From WLMZ01 sp043747765 (GTDB taxonomy: Bacteria > Actinomycetota > Acidimicrobiia > Acidimicrobiales > Ilumatobacteraceae): 15,593 nt of DNA. The stretch spans positions 1 through 15,593 of the forward strand of contig JAYTOM010000264.1 in the NCBI GenBank assembly GCA_043747765.1, written 5' to 3'. The notes under the pieces were generated by a model. The model was not told where the DNA came from. It did not search any database and saw nothing but the letters and a program-made list of their open reading frames with translations. Position 1 is the first letter of the stretch; every line of letters starts with the position of its first letter. The position numbers were made by a program, and so were the translations under genes. Shown here piece after piece: positions 6,367 to 13,429 of this stretch.

Positions 6367-7229
6367 AACTTGCTCTGGTCTTCTGCCTCGTCGCGTCACT
6401 CGGCTACGGGATCGGCGCCATCCTCCAGGCCATCGGCGCCCGCCGGACGGCGGCCAAGGGTCAGGACGGGATCTTCCATATGGCACGTCAGCCCGTGTTC
6501 CTGCTCGGGCTGTTGTGCGATTTCGGGAGCTGGTTGATCTCGCGCTTCGCTCTGCACATGTTGCCGTTGTTCGCCGTGCAGACGATCCTCGCCGGCAGTC
6601 TCGCGGTGACGGTGCTGTTGGCGGGCGTCGTGCTCGGTGCCCACCTCGGGCGACCGGAAAGGATTGCCGTCGCAACGACGATCGTCGGCCTGGTCGTGGT
6701 CGGTGTCTCGGCCGGCGAGGAGCAGGCCAAGGAGATCACCCACGTCCTCAAGGTATGCATCCTGATCGGCGTCCCTGGCGTGGCCGCGCTCGGGATCCTG
6801 GCCCTGAAACTGCAGAAGTCGGTCTTTTTGGCCATCCTTTCCGGAGCATCGTTCACCGGAAGTGCACTGGCAGCGCGCACGGTTCACCTGCAGGACGAGT
6901 CGTTCGTCGGCGTGGTCACCGAGCCACTGATGTGGGCCGTGCTCGTCTATGCCGTTCTCGCGCTCGGTCTCCATGCCGTTGCATTGATGCGCGGCCACGT
7001 CGGTGCGGTGACGGCGGCGATGTGGTCGACCGAAGTACTGGTCGCGACCATCATCGGCGCCGCTGCTCTCGGCGACAAAATGCGTCCCGGGTGGACGCTG
7101 CCAGCCATCTTCGGCATCATCCTGACGCTCGCTGCAACGGTCGTGTTGGCCAGGTCCCCGGCTCAGGAGTTGGATCGTCGTGCGCCCCCGGCACCACACC
7201 CGGGGGCAGTCCTCTCGTCGCGCAACTGA
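6363..7229 (+). CDS. NIPA/DMT-superfamily integral membrane transporter
   Basis: A 288-residue membrane protein with about nine hydrophobic segments, roughly 2-22, 44-62, 66-92, 101-117, 128-150, 154-170, 188-208, 215-236 and 244-263. The arrangement ASLGYGIGAILQAIGARR at the start, then QTILAGSLAVTVLLAG and a late ALGDKMRPGW before the last helix, fits the drug/metabolite transporter superfamily, nearest the NIPA (magnesium-transporter-like) branch found in actinobacteria. The substrate is unknown. The GTG at 6363 is preferred because GAGG at 6352-6355 sits 7 bases upstream and the first helix begins at once; a TTG at 6339 would add eight residues. It lies between the polymerase-domain gene and an acyl-CoA dehydrogenase without an obvious functional link. 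Confidence 0.78.
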   Translation: MKLALVFCLVASLGYGIGAILQAIGARRTAAKGQDGIFHMARQPVFLLGLLCDFGSWLISRFALHMLPLFAVQTILAGSLAVTVLLAGVVLGAHLGRPERIAVATTIVGLVVVGVSAGEEQAKEITHVLKVCILIGVPGVAALGILALKLQKSVFLAILSGASFTGSALAARTVHLQDESFVGVVTEPLMWAVLVYAVLALGLHAVALMRGHVGAVTAAMWSTEVLVATIIGAAALGDKMRPGWTLPAIFGIILTLAATVVLARSPAQELDRRAPPAPHPGAVLSSRN

Positions 7230-7277
7230 TCGAGACACGATGTCCCGGACCGACCCGCCGACCCGCTCGCCCTGCGA

Positions 7278-7307
7278 TTGACGCTCCAGGTTTCCCGTGG
7301 GTAACAA
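7278..7307 (+). promoter_or_regulatory. Promoter of the acyl-CoA dehydrogenase gene
   Basis: TTGACG (7278-7283) and TAACAA (7302-7307) with an 18-base spacer. The -10 ends 7 bases before the ATG at 7315, so transcription would begin at or next to the start codon. This is the best two-box sigma-70-type promoter in the window. Confidence 0.55.
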
Positions 7308-7314
7308 TTGATCC

Positions 7315-8556
7315 ATGACGATGGAGATGACTCAGACAATCACGGCGGCCGCGCCCGCGTCCGATCCGGAAACTGCACTGATCGACGCGGCAGTCGATGG
7401 GCTTCTGGCTGCACACAATCCCAAGACCGAGGGTCACGCTGAGTTTCGTGGTCACCAGTACGATGCCGGCGTCGCCTGGGTGCACTTCCCGAAGGGCTTC
7501 GGCGGCCTCGGCGTCCGTCCAGATCAGCAGAAGCGGGTCGAGCAACGGCTGCGCGCCGCCGGCGCCAAGCCGGCCGACGCGGGGTCCTTCTTCCTCGCCC
7601 TCGCCGGTCCGACCATCGTCACCCACGGCACCGACGAGCAGCGGGCTCGGTTCCTGCGTCCGATGTTCACCGGCGAAGAACGATGGTGCCAGCTGTTCAG
7701 CGAGCCGGGTGCCGGCAGCGATTTCGCCGGCCTGGCCTGCAAAGCCGTCCGAGATGGCGACGAATGGCTGGTCAACGGGCAGAAGGTGTGGAACACGATC
7801 GCCCATTTGGCGCAGTGGGGAATGCTCGTCACCCGCTCGAATCCCGATGCGCCCAAGCACAAGGGCATGACGTACTTCGCCGTCGACATGAAGAGCCCCG
7901 GCGTCGAGGTGCGACCCCTTCGTCAGATCACGGGTGAGGCCGAGTTCAACGAGGTCTACCTGACCGATGTGCGCATTCCCGACGCCAACCGGATCGGAGC
8001 CGAGGGAGAGGGATGGCGGGTGTCCCTGACAACGTTGATGAACGAGCGCAGCACAATTGGGGGCGGCGGCGGCGCACCGAAACGTGGGTCGGGCGCGATC
8101 GGCGAACTGGTCGACGTCTGGAAACGACTTCCCGAGGACCGCCGGACCGCTGCTCAGAAGGATCAGCTGATGCGGATGTGGGTGCGGGCCGAGTGCCAGC
8201 GGCTGACCAACATTCGTGCCGGCGCATCGCGCAAGGCAGGCAACCCTGGGCCAGAGGGTTCCGTCGCCAAATTGGCGATGGCCGAGCTCAACAAGGAACT
8301 GTTCGAACTGGCCATCGACCTGCTCGGTGCCGATGCTCTCGTCGGCTACGACTACACGTTCCGCCGCCCGGAGACATTGTCGACGGAGGGAATCGAGCAC
8401 GGTGTCCGCCACGCGTTCTTGCGGGTGCGTGCCAACTCGATCGAAGGCGGCACGAGCGAGATCATGCGCAACATCCTCGGCGAGCAGGTGCTCGGCCTGC
8501 CCGGCGAGCCACGCGTCGACAAGGACGTCCCCTGGCTGTCGGTTCCCCGCAGCTGA
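7315..8556 (+). CDS. Acyl-CoA dehydrogenase
   Basis: A 413-residue FAD enzyme that introduces the alpha-beta double bond into an acyl-CoA thioester. Domain order is normal: a helical N-terminal part, the beta domain with WCQLFSEPGAGSDFAGL (FAD-contact block, about 122-140) and NGQKVWNT, and the helical C-terminal part ending in RANSIEGGTSEIMRNILGE. Glu377 in IEGGT is in the position of the catalytic base of the medium-chain type enzymes. A Gly-rich IGGGGGAPKRGSG loop follows the beta domain, as in many actinobacterial FadE paralogues, which act on fatty acids, sterol side chains or branched acids; chain-length preference cannot be told. It is monocistronic: own promoter upstream and a strong hairpin 24 bases after the stop. 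Confidence 0.95.
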   Translation: MTMEMTQTITAAAPASDPETALIDAAVDGLLAAHNPKTEGHAEFRGHQYDAGVAWVHFPKGFGGLGVRPDQQKRVEQRLRAAGAKPADAGSFFLALAGPTIVTHGTDEQRARFLRPMFTGEERWCQLFSEPGAGSDFAGLACKAVRDGDEWLVNGQKVWNTIAHLAQWGMLVTRSNPDAPKHKGMTYFAVDMKSPGVEVRPLRQITGEAEFNEVYLTDVRIPDANRIGAEGEGWRVSLTTLMNERSTIGGGGGAPKRGSGAIGELVDVWKRLPEDRRTAAQKDQLMRMWVRAECQRLTNIRAGASRKAGNPGPEGSVAKLAMAELNKELFELAIDLLGADALVGYDYTFRRPETLSTEGIEHGVRHAFLRVRANSIEGGTSEIMRNILGEQVLGLPGEPRVDKDVPWLSVPRS

Positions 8557-8579
8557 CACGTCAGTCCGCCACAGTTTCG

Positions 8580-8617
8580 CGAGCGTTTTCGTACCGCTGG
8601 CGGTACGAAAACGCTCG
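8580..8617. terminator. Perfect 17-bp hairpin between converging genes
   Basis: Positions 8580-8596 are the exact reverse complement of 8601-8617, with the 4-base loop CTGG. It stands 24 bases after the acyl-CoA dehydrogenase stop and 9 bases before the epimerase stop on the other strand, so it can serve both. There is no T-tract directly after either arm, so it is a stem-only terminator or mRNA 3'-end stabiliser; the internal GTTTTCGTACC sequence gives A-T pairs mid-stem. Confidence 0.75.
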
Positions 8618-8625
8618 GAGAAGTT

Positions 8626-9567
8626 TCAGGGGGCCGTGTACAAGTCCGGATGGCGGGCGGCGACAGTGCGCCGGATGCCCTCGCGCCAGCCCACGGTGCA
8701 TGGTCCGGTGATGGCCAGACGGCGAGTGTTGTCGGCGATGGAACCACGCAACGTGTTCGCGATCGGCGTCACGTTGATGGTCGGCTCGATACCCATCAAC
8801 TCACCGGCGTAGAGCGACCATTCCTGTGCACTGACGGGCTCGTCACCGGCCCAGTTGACGATCGTGGCCGGGGTGGTTGCCGCATTCAGCAGTGCGCTGA
8901 CCTGCAGGTTGATGTCGTCCTCGAAGATCGGGCTGTACATGCACGGATCCCAGCGCGTGGTGATCGCACCTGTCTCGGCCAGCGCGTCGGCATGGAACGC
9001 CGGAAGACCGCCGTTCGGACCGTACGAGGCGTTCATCCGGGCAATCGTGACCGGGAGGCCGAACGCCCGCGAACAGAACCGGGCGACTGCCTCCTGGCCG
9101 ATCTTCGACGCCGAGTACGGCGGCGAGGTCGTGTTGTTGCAGTCGCCGAGGGGGGCCGTCTCGTGGAAGGTGTACATCGCATCGTCCTGCGGCTTGTACA
9201 CCGAGTGCGTCGACATCACGAGCGCGGCGCGGGCATTGCGGCAGTGCTGCAGCAGCAGCCCGGTGCCCTCGGCGTTGTCACGGATCGCGAAGTCGTAGTC
9301 CATCCCCGGTCCGATGAACGCAGCCAAGTGGATGACGAGCGTGAAGTCGTCGGGCACGTCGGAGAAGTCGCCGGCGCCGAGGTCGCAGACGACCGGACGG
9401 ATTCCGGCATCCTCGACTCGCTGCTGGGCGGTCGGATCGGTGAAACGCGCCAGGCCCCATACGTCGTTGTCGGTGGCGAGCAATCTCGCCATCGGGAATG
9501 CGATCTGGCCGGCCACGCCGGTGATCAGGATCTTCTCGCCACTCACCATTTCGGCCACGTCGGTCAT
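8626..9567 (-). CDS. NAD(P)-dependent epimerase/dehydratase (extended SDR)
   Basis: A 313-residue extended short-chain dehydrogenase. The Rossmann motif ITGVAGQIAF (15-24, GxxGxxA/I type) binds the nucleotide, and CDLGAGDF and HLAA are the usual following strands. The active site is PPYSASKIG with Tyr151 and Lys155, with MSTHSVY giving the catalytic Ser/Thr. RMNASYGPNGG and the late GDEPVSAQEW segments match the nucleoside-sugar epimerase/dehydratase family, but the substrate may equally be a steroid- or polyketide-like alcohol. A clean AGGAGG (9574-9579 on this strand) 6 bases before ATG 9567 fixes the start. It is second after an SDR gene on the same strand (52-base gap), likely one transcript. 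Confidence 0.9.
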   Translation of the reverse strand: MTDVAEMVSGEKILITGVAGQIAFPMARLLATDNDVWGLARFTDPTAQQRVEDAGIRPVVCDLGAGDFSDVPDDFTLVIHLAAFIGPGMDYDFAIRDNAEGTGLLLQHCRNARAALVMSTHSVYKPQDDAMYTFHETAPLGDCNNTTSPPYSASKIGQEAVARFCSRAFGLPVTIARMNASYGPNGGLPAFHADALAETGAITTRWDPCMYSPIFEDDINLQVSALLNAATTPATIVNWAGDEPVSAQEWSLYAGELMGIEPTINVTPIANTLRGSIADNTRRLAITGPCTVGWREGIRRTVAARHPDLYTAP

Positions 9568-9573
9568 GGCTGT

Positions 9574-9579
9574 CCTCCT
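9574..9579 (-). promoter_or_regulatory. Consensus Shine-Dalgarno of the epimerase gene
   Basis: AGGAGG on the minus strand, 6 bases before the ATG at 9567. It is the strongest ribosome binding site in the window and contrasts with the many leaderless starts, which agrees with this gene being internal to an operon. Confidence 0.75.
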
Positions 9580-9619
9580 CGAACTCTCGGGTCTGGGTTC
9601 ACTCTGTCCATCGCTGTCA

Positions 9620-10420
9620 TCACCACGGCATCGTCACGCCGCCGTTGACGCGGAAGACGGTCCCGGTCACGTAGCGAGAGGCATCAGACGCCAAATAGAG
9701 CACTGCATAGGCCTGATCGACGGGCTCGCCGGTCATGCCAAGTGGTGAAGTACCGGCGCGCATCGCCACATAGTCACGCTTGCGATCTGCGTCGACCGAA
9801 CCGTCCGCTCGTTTGATGTGGCGCTCGTTCATCGGCGTGTCGGTCCAGCCGGGCGCCATCGTGTTGACCCGCACCCCGCCGGCAGCGACCTCGAGTGCCA
9901 AACCACGGCTGAACTGGTGCGCTGCCGCCTTTGCCGTCGAGTATCCGGCGAAGAGCGGGATGGCCATGTCGACGATGCCGGACGTGATGTTGATGATGCT
10001 GCCGGTTCCGGCCACCAGCATCGCCCGAGCAGCAGCCTGCGAACCGAACACGACGCCTTTGAAGTTGACGCTGTGGATCCGGTCCAGTACCGCTTCGGTG
10101 ACGGACATCGGCGTCGAGTCGTCGATGATCGCTGCGTTGTTCACCATCACGTCGAGTCGGCGGTGGCGAGCAACGACACCAGCGACGAGTGCTTCGACAT
10201 CGGCCTGGTGCGATACGTCGAGCACCATCGCCTCGCACGACAGACCATCGGCGACGAGCAGTTGGGCCTGATCCATGACGAGTTCGGCTTGAACGTCGGT
10301 GAGTACGACATGGGCTCCGGCTTCGGCGAGGACCCTCGCCGCAGCCAACCCGATGCCACCTGCGGCACCGGTGACGATTGCTACTCGGTCGGTCAGGTCG
10401 AAGGGCGCTGGAATGGGCAT
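9620..10420 (-). CDS. Short-chain dehydrogenase/reductase (classical SDR, FabG-like)
   Basis: A 266-residue classical SDR. TGAAGGIG (17-24) is the dinucleotide-binding motif. Asp42 at the end of the second strand (LTDV) favours NAD(H) over NADP(H). NNAA (94-97), Asn119, Ser147, Tyr160 and Lys164 (YSTAK) complete the catalytic tetrad. The PGWTDTPM loop and the C-terminal SDASRYVTGTVFRVNGGVTMPW match the 3-oxoacyl reductase / 3-hydroxyacyl dehydrogenase group, so an alcohol/ketone oxidoreduction is expected; the substrate is not known. The start ATG gives the usual short N-terminal leader before DRVAIVTG. It lies 69 bases after the homocysteine methyltransferase gene and before the epimerase gene. 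Confidence 0.95.
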   Translation of the reverse strand: MPIPAPFDLTDRVAIVTGAAGGIGLAAARVLAEAGAHVVLTDVQAELVMDQAQLLVADGLSCEAMVLDVSHQADVEALVAGVVARHRRLDVMVNNAAIIDDSTPMSVTEAVLDRIHSVNFKGVVFGSQAAARAMLVAGTGSIINITSGIVDMAIPLFAGYSTAKAAAHQFSRGLALEVAAGGVRVNTMAPGWTDTPMNERHIKRADGSVDADRKRDYVAMRAGTSPLGMTGEPVDQAYAVLYLASDASRYVTGTVFRVNGGVTMPW

Positions 10421-10489
10421 CGCCCGCAGCGTGCCACGCCCGAACGCGTGCCGTCTATTCGGTCGCGTGGCCGGACTTCGGCCCGGCTT

Positions 10490-11527
10490 CTACTCGGTCG
10501 CCGGCTCGATCGTCCCGTCGGCGCGGCGCCTGCTACGGCTGCGCTCGCGGCCGCTTCCTGCGTTTGCGTTCGGAGCGGCGTTGGTCAGCGGGCCTGTCGC
10601 GGCCACGATTTCATCGAGCGTGGGTCGATCGCCGGCCGGCGAATTGTCGAGACTGTGCCGCATCGCGGCGAGATGGGCCGGCGACGTGCCACAGCATCCG
10701 CCGATGATGCGCGCCCCGGCGTTCACGGCCAGACCGGCGTATGCGGCCATGACCTCGGCTGTTCCGCTGTAGACGATCTCTGTGCCATGGAAGTGCGGCA
10801 CACCGCAGTTGCCCTTGGAGATGTAGACGTTGTCGGGCTGCGCGCCGCTCATCGCCAGCACGGAAAGCAGGATGTCGCTGGCACCAACGCCACAGTTGGC
10901 GCCCATCGCCAGCGGCGGCACGGACAGTCCGTCGAACAACGACGGCAGATTCTCCGGCAGGATGCCCATCATCGTGCGGCCAGCGGTGTCGAACGACATC
11001 GTGGTGGTGTACGGCATGCCGGCATCGATGGCTGCCTGTGCTGCAGCCCGAACCTCTTCGGCCGAGAACATCGTCTCGATCCAGGCGACATCTGCGCCAC
11101 CGGCCTTCAGTGCCTCGATCTGCTCGCGGAATGCGGCGATCGCGTCGTCTTCGGTGAGCAGTCCCATGGGTTCGAACAGCTCACCGAGCGGCCCGACCGA
11201 GCCTGCCACAACCACCGGCCGGTCCACTGAATCGGCGACATCGCGTGCGATCTGCGCTGCGGCAACGGCCAATTCGTGGACGCGATGTTGGTTCCCGTGC
11301 AACTTCAAGCGGTAGGTGGTGCATCCGAAGGTGTTGGTGAGGATGATGTCCGCTCCGGCGTCGACGAAGTCCTGATGCAAGCCGCGCACCCGATCGGGAT
11401 GCTCCACGTTCCACAGTTCCGGAGGGTCGCCGGGTCCGAGTCCGCGCTCCATGTAGTTCGTACCCGTTGCTCCGTCCACCAGGAGAACTTCCTTGGTCTC
11501 GAGCAGCTCGGCGAGTGATGTGCGCAT
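10490..11527 (-). CDS. Homocysteine S-methyltransferase family protein, betaine-homocysteine type
   Basis: A 345-residue TIM-barrel enzyme of the Hcy-binding family, which transfers a methyl group to homocysteine to give methionine. DGATGTNYMERGL (18-30) and LTNTFGCTTYRL (63-74) start the barrel, and the three zinc cysteines are present: Cys212 in GANCGVG and Cys278-Cys279 in GGCCGTSPAH. The segment LTEDDAIAAFREQIEALKAG with SFDTAGRTMMG resembles the stand-alone betaine-homocysteine methyltransferases of alphaproteobacteria and actinobacteria more than MetH, and no cobalamin or folate domain follows. The last 25 residues are a basic Arg/Ser-rich tail. The ATG at 11527 follows a CATACT -10 box by 6 bases, so it can be expressed apart from the yceH-like gene upstream. 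Confidence 0.9.
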   Translation of the reverse strand: MRTSLAELLETKEVLLVDGATGTNYMERGLGPGDPPELWNVEHPDRVRGLHQDFVDAGADIILTNTFGCTTYRLKLHGNQHRVHELAVAAAQIARDVADSVDRPVVVAGSVGPLGELFEPMGLLTEDDAIAAFREQIEALKAGGADVAWIETMFSAEEVRAAAQAAIDAGMPYTTTMSFDTAGRTMMGILPENLPSLFDGLSVPPLAMGANCGVGASDILLSVLAMSGAQPDNVYISKGNCGVPHFHGTEIVYSGTAEVMAAYAGLAVNAGARIIGGCCGTSPAHLAAMRHSLDNSPAGDRPTLDEIVAATGPLTNAAPNANAGSGRERSRSRRRADGTIEPATE

Positions 11528-11533
11528 CGGAAC

Positions 11534-11539
11534 AGTATG
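11534..11539 (-). promoter_or_regulatory. Possible -10 box for the homocysteine methyltransferase gene
   Basis: CATACT on the minus strand, ending 6 bases before the ATG at 11527, in the 20-base gap after the YceH-like stop. It suggests a leaderless internal promoter. Read-through from the upstream gene is equally plausible. Confidence 0.35.
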
Positions 11540-11547
11540 CCGAACGC

Positions 11548-12171
11548 TCAGTCGAGTAGATCGGCGATTGCCCTTTCCAGTCGCACGATGCGCGCTTCCA
11601 GATCGTCGACTCGTTCGGCGAGGCCCCCGATGGGCGCGATCGAATGGCTGCGCGCGACGGGTTCGGCCTCGTCCGCGAGAAGCTGCTGCCACCGTACTTC
11701 CTTCTGGCCGGGCGCTCGCTCCAGTTGGACGACGACCGGCTCGTCGGCGGCGGCCAGATCGCGAAGCACTGCCTCCATCACCTCGATCGAGCGGAACTCG
11801 TGTAGACGCTCGGTGCGGCTCTTCAACTCAGCCGACGTCTGCGGACCTCTGAGGAGCAGCACCGCGATCAACGCACTCTGCGCTCGGTCCCATTCGTTTT
11901 GCTGATCGGCGATCTGTCGGTAGCGCGTCACGCTTCGACCATGACTCGGATGTACCAGACGGGCCACGCCGATCGATTTCAGCATCGTGATGGCCGCCTC
12001 GACGTCGTGCGACTCGAGCACCATCGCCGGATCCCTTGCCGTCGACTGGTTGCAGGCGAGGACGAGCGCGTTGAGTGACATCGGATACTGATCAGGCGTC
12101 GTGCGCTCCTTTTCCAGGAGACAACCGAGCACCCGACCCTCGATGACGGACAACATTTGCCGAGAGTACAT
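11548..12171 (-). CDS. YceH/DUF480-family winged-helix protein
   Basis: A 207-residue protein of the DUF480 (YceH) family. Known structures show two winged-helix domains, which suggests nucleic-acid binding, but the function is unsettled. The first family block is IEGRVLGCLLEKERTTPDQY and SLNALVLACNQSTARDPAM (about 10-49); the second domain has LLLRGPQTSAELKSRTERLHEF. The C-terminus, RVDDLEARIVRLERAIADLL, is a short coiled coil for dimerisation. The ATG at 12171 is used; the second Met (12156) is equally possible, since the family usually begins near that residue. It is divergent from the kinase gene and could share its palindromic operator. Confidence 0.9.
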   Translation of the reverse strand: MYSRQMLSVIEGRVLGCLLEKERTTPDQYPMSLNALVLACNQSTARDPAMVLESHDVEAAITMLKSIGVARLVHPSHGRSVTRYRQIADQQNEWDRAQSALIAVLLLRGPQTSAELKSRTERLHEFRSIEVMEAVLRDLAAADEPVVVQLERAPGQKEVRWQQLLADEAEPVARSHSIAPIGGLAERVDDLEARIVRLERAIADLLD

Positions 12172-12195
12172 CCGCCCGATACCCGCGTTCCCGTT

Positions 12196-12218
12196 TCTGA
12201 CGGATCGTCAGATATTGT
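12196..12218 (+). promoter_or_regulatory. Palindromic operator with -10 box before the APH-like kinase
   Basis: TCTGACG and CGTCAGA flank GAT (12196-12212), a perfect 7-base inverted repeat of the kind bound by TetR-family repressors. TATTGT (12213-12218) follows at once as a -10 box, placing the operator in the -35 to -10 spacer. Expected transcription start is near 12225. It also lies 25 bases upstream of the divergent YceH-like start. Confidence 0.6.
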
Positions 12219-12249
12219 TCGCAGACCGGTGCCGAAGGGGAATGCACGC

Positions 12250-13389
12250 ATGAGCGACGTACACATCAGCGATGAACGACCGAAGACCTCGAACCGTGAC
12301 CACACGGTGCTGCGCCAGCAGTTGACGACGTGGTTGCGGACCAAGCTGCCCGGAGCCGACATCACCGATTTCACGGTCCCCGGCACGAACGGGATGTCGA
12401 GTGAGACCATTCTCTTCGACGCGACGTGGACCGACAGCGACGACGCCCCGAAGTCCGATCGATTCGTGCTCCGGTTGCCCCCCGACCCGGGCTCGGAGCC
12501 CGTGTTCATGGTGTACGACATGCCGCGTCAGTTCAACGCGATGCGACTGGTCGGCGAGCGGACCGGCATCGCCGTCCCGCCGACGCTGTGGTTGGAGACC
12601 GATTCCTCGCACCTCGGCGCGGCGTTCTTCGTGATGGGACAGATCGACGGCGTGGTGCCACCCGATGTCATGCCGTATACGTTCGGCGACAATTGGTTCT
12701 TCGATTCGTCGGCGGACGATCAGCGACGACTGCAGCGCGCCTCTGTCGAGGTGCTCACCAAGATCCACTCGATCAGCGCCTCCGATCCCGCAGCGGCATT
12801 TCTGGCCATCGATGCAGACGGCGACTCGGCTCTTCGTCGACATGTCAACGACCAGCATGTCTTCTACGAATGGGTCGCCGCCGATGGCATGCGCTCGCCG
12901 TTGATCGAGCGGGCCTTCGACTGGCTCGAGGCGCACTGGCCGAACGACGCAGATGATGCCTCGAGAGACGTCGTCAGCTGGGGCGATGCACGGGTCGGCA
13001 ACATGATGTATGTGGATTTCACCCCCGTTGCCGTGCTGGACTGGGAGATGGCCGGGCACGGGCCACGCGAGATCGACATCGCCTGGATGATCTTCATCCA
13101 TCGGTTCTTTCAGGACCTGACCGACATGATGGGTCTGCCGGGGATGCCCGACTTCATGCGTACCTCGGAGGTCGCAGAACAGTACGAGGAATTGACAGGC
13201 GTGGAGCCGAGGAACCTGCGGTGGTTCATCCTCTATGCCGCACTCCGGCACGCCATCGTCATGTTCCGGATCACCCGCCGTCAGATCTTGTTCGGCGAGG
13301 CCGTGATGCCGGAGGACCCAGACCACGCCTTCATCCACCACGCAACGGTCGCAGCGATGTTGGACGGGTCGTACTGGGCCAAACTCTGA
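12250..13389 (+). CDS. Phosphotransferase-family (APH-fold) kinase, ACAD10/11-type
   Basis: A 379-residue protein with the aminoglycoside-phosphotransferase/choline-kinase fold. The catalytic loop is VSWGDARVGNMMY (Asp246, Asn251), and VLDWEMAGHGPREID holds the metal-binding Asp264. Residues such as GTNGMSSETILFDATW and FVLRLPP (nucleotide-binding part) are in the usual order. This branch matches the kinase-like domain that in animals is fused to acyl-CoA dehydrogenases (ACAD10/11), which phosphorylate 4-hydroxyacyl-CoAs; in actinobacteria it is often near acyl-CoA genes. It is not expected to be an antibiotic-resistance gene. The ATG at 12250 follows GAAGGGG by 9 bases; an earlier in-frame start at 12157 would overlap the divergent gene. 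The Rieske gene follows on the same strand. Confidence 0.9.
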   Translation: MSDVHISDERPKTSNRDHTVLRQQLTTWLRTKLPGADITDFTVPGTNGMSSETILFDATWTDSDDAPKSDRFVLRLPPDPGSEPVFMVYDMPRQFNAMRLVGERTGIAVPPTLWLETDSSHLGAAFFVMGQIDGVVPPDVMPYTFGDNWFFDSSADDQRRLQRASVEVLTKIHSISASDPAAAFLAIDADGDSALRRHVNDQHVFYEWVAADGMRSPLIERAFDWLEAHWPNDADDASRDVVSWGDARVGNMMYVDFTPVAVLDWEMAGHGPREIDIAWMIFIHRFFQDLTDMMGLPGMPDFMRTSEVAEQYEELTGVEPRNLRWFILYAALRHAIVMFRITRRQILFGEAVMPEDPDHAFIHHATVAAMLDGSYWAKL

Positions 13390-13401
13390 ACGAATGTGGC
13401 C

Positions 13402-13407
13402 TAGGAT
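13402..13407 (+). promoter_or_regulatory. -10 box for the Rieske oxygenase gene
   Basis: TAGGAT, 10 bases before the ATG at 13418, giving a predicted leader of only a few bases. It is the main argument for a separate promoter 12 bases after the kinase stop, and for the 13418 start rather than an ATG at 13394. Confidence 0.45.
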
Positions 13408-13410
13408 TCG

Positions 13411-13429
13411 TGGTCTGATGGTCAGACCA
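13411..13429 (+). promoter_or_regulatory. GntR/FadR-type operator over the Rieske start codon
   Basis: TGGTCTGA and TCAGACCA flank TGG, a perfect 8-base inverted repeat. The inner TGGTCAGACCA (13419-13429) fits the TGGTCnGACCA operator typical of the FadR subfamily of GntR regulators. It covers the start codon and the presumed transcription start, ideal for repression. No GntR gene lies in the window. Confidence 0.5.

Noticed and set aside
7117..8559. 480-codon minus-strand frame opposite the acyl-CoA dehydrogenase
   Set aside because: No recognisable family, fully antisense to a clear enzyme, and it would cover the hairpin-side stop and the promoter of the dehydrogenase.
8553..8564. CTGAC-AC-GTCAG inverted repeat at the acyl-CoA dehydrogenase stop
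   Set aside because: Short, includes the stop codon, and lies at a 3' end; resemblance to the operator half-site at 12196 is probably chance.
9818..11230. 470-codon plus-strand frame across the SDR and homocysteine methyltransferase genes
   Set aside because: Spans two well-supported opposite-strand genes and their gap; its translation is compositionally odd with no motif.
12250..13389. Antibiotic resistance by an aminoglycoside phosphotransferase
   Set aside because: The fold is shared, but the sequence fits the ACAD10/11-like branch, and the context is metabolic rather than mobile.
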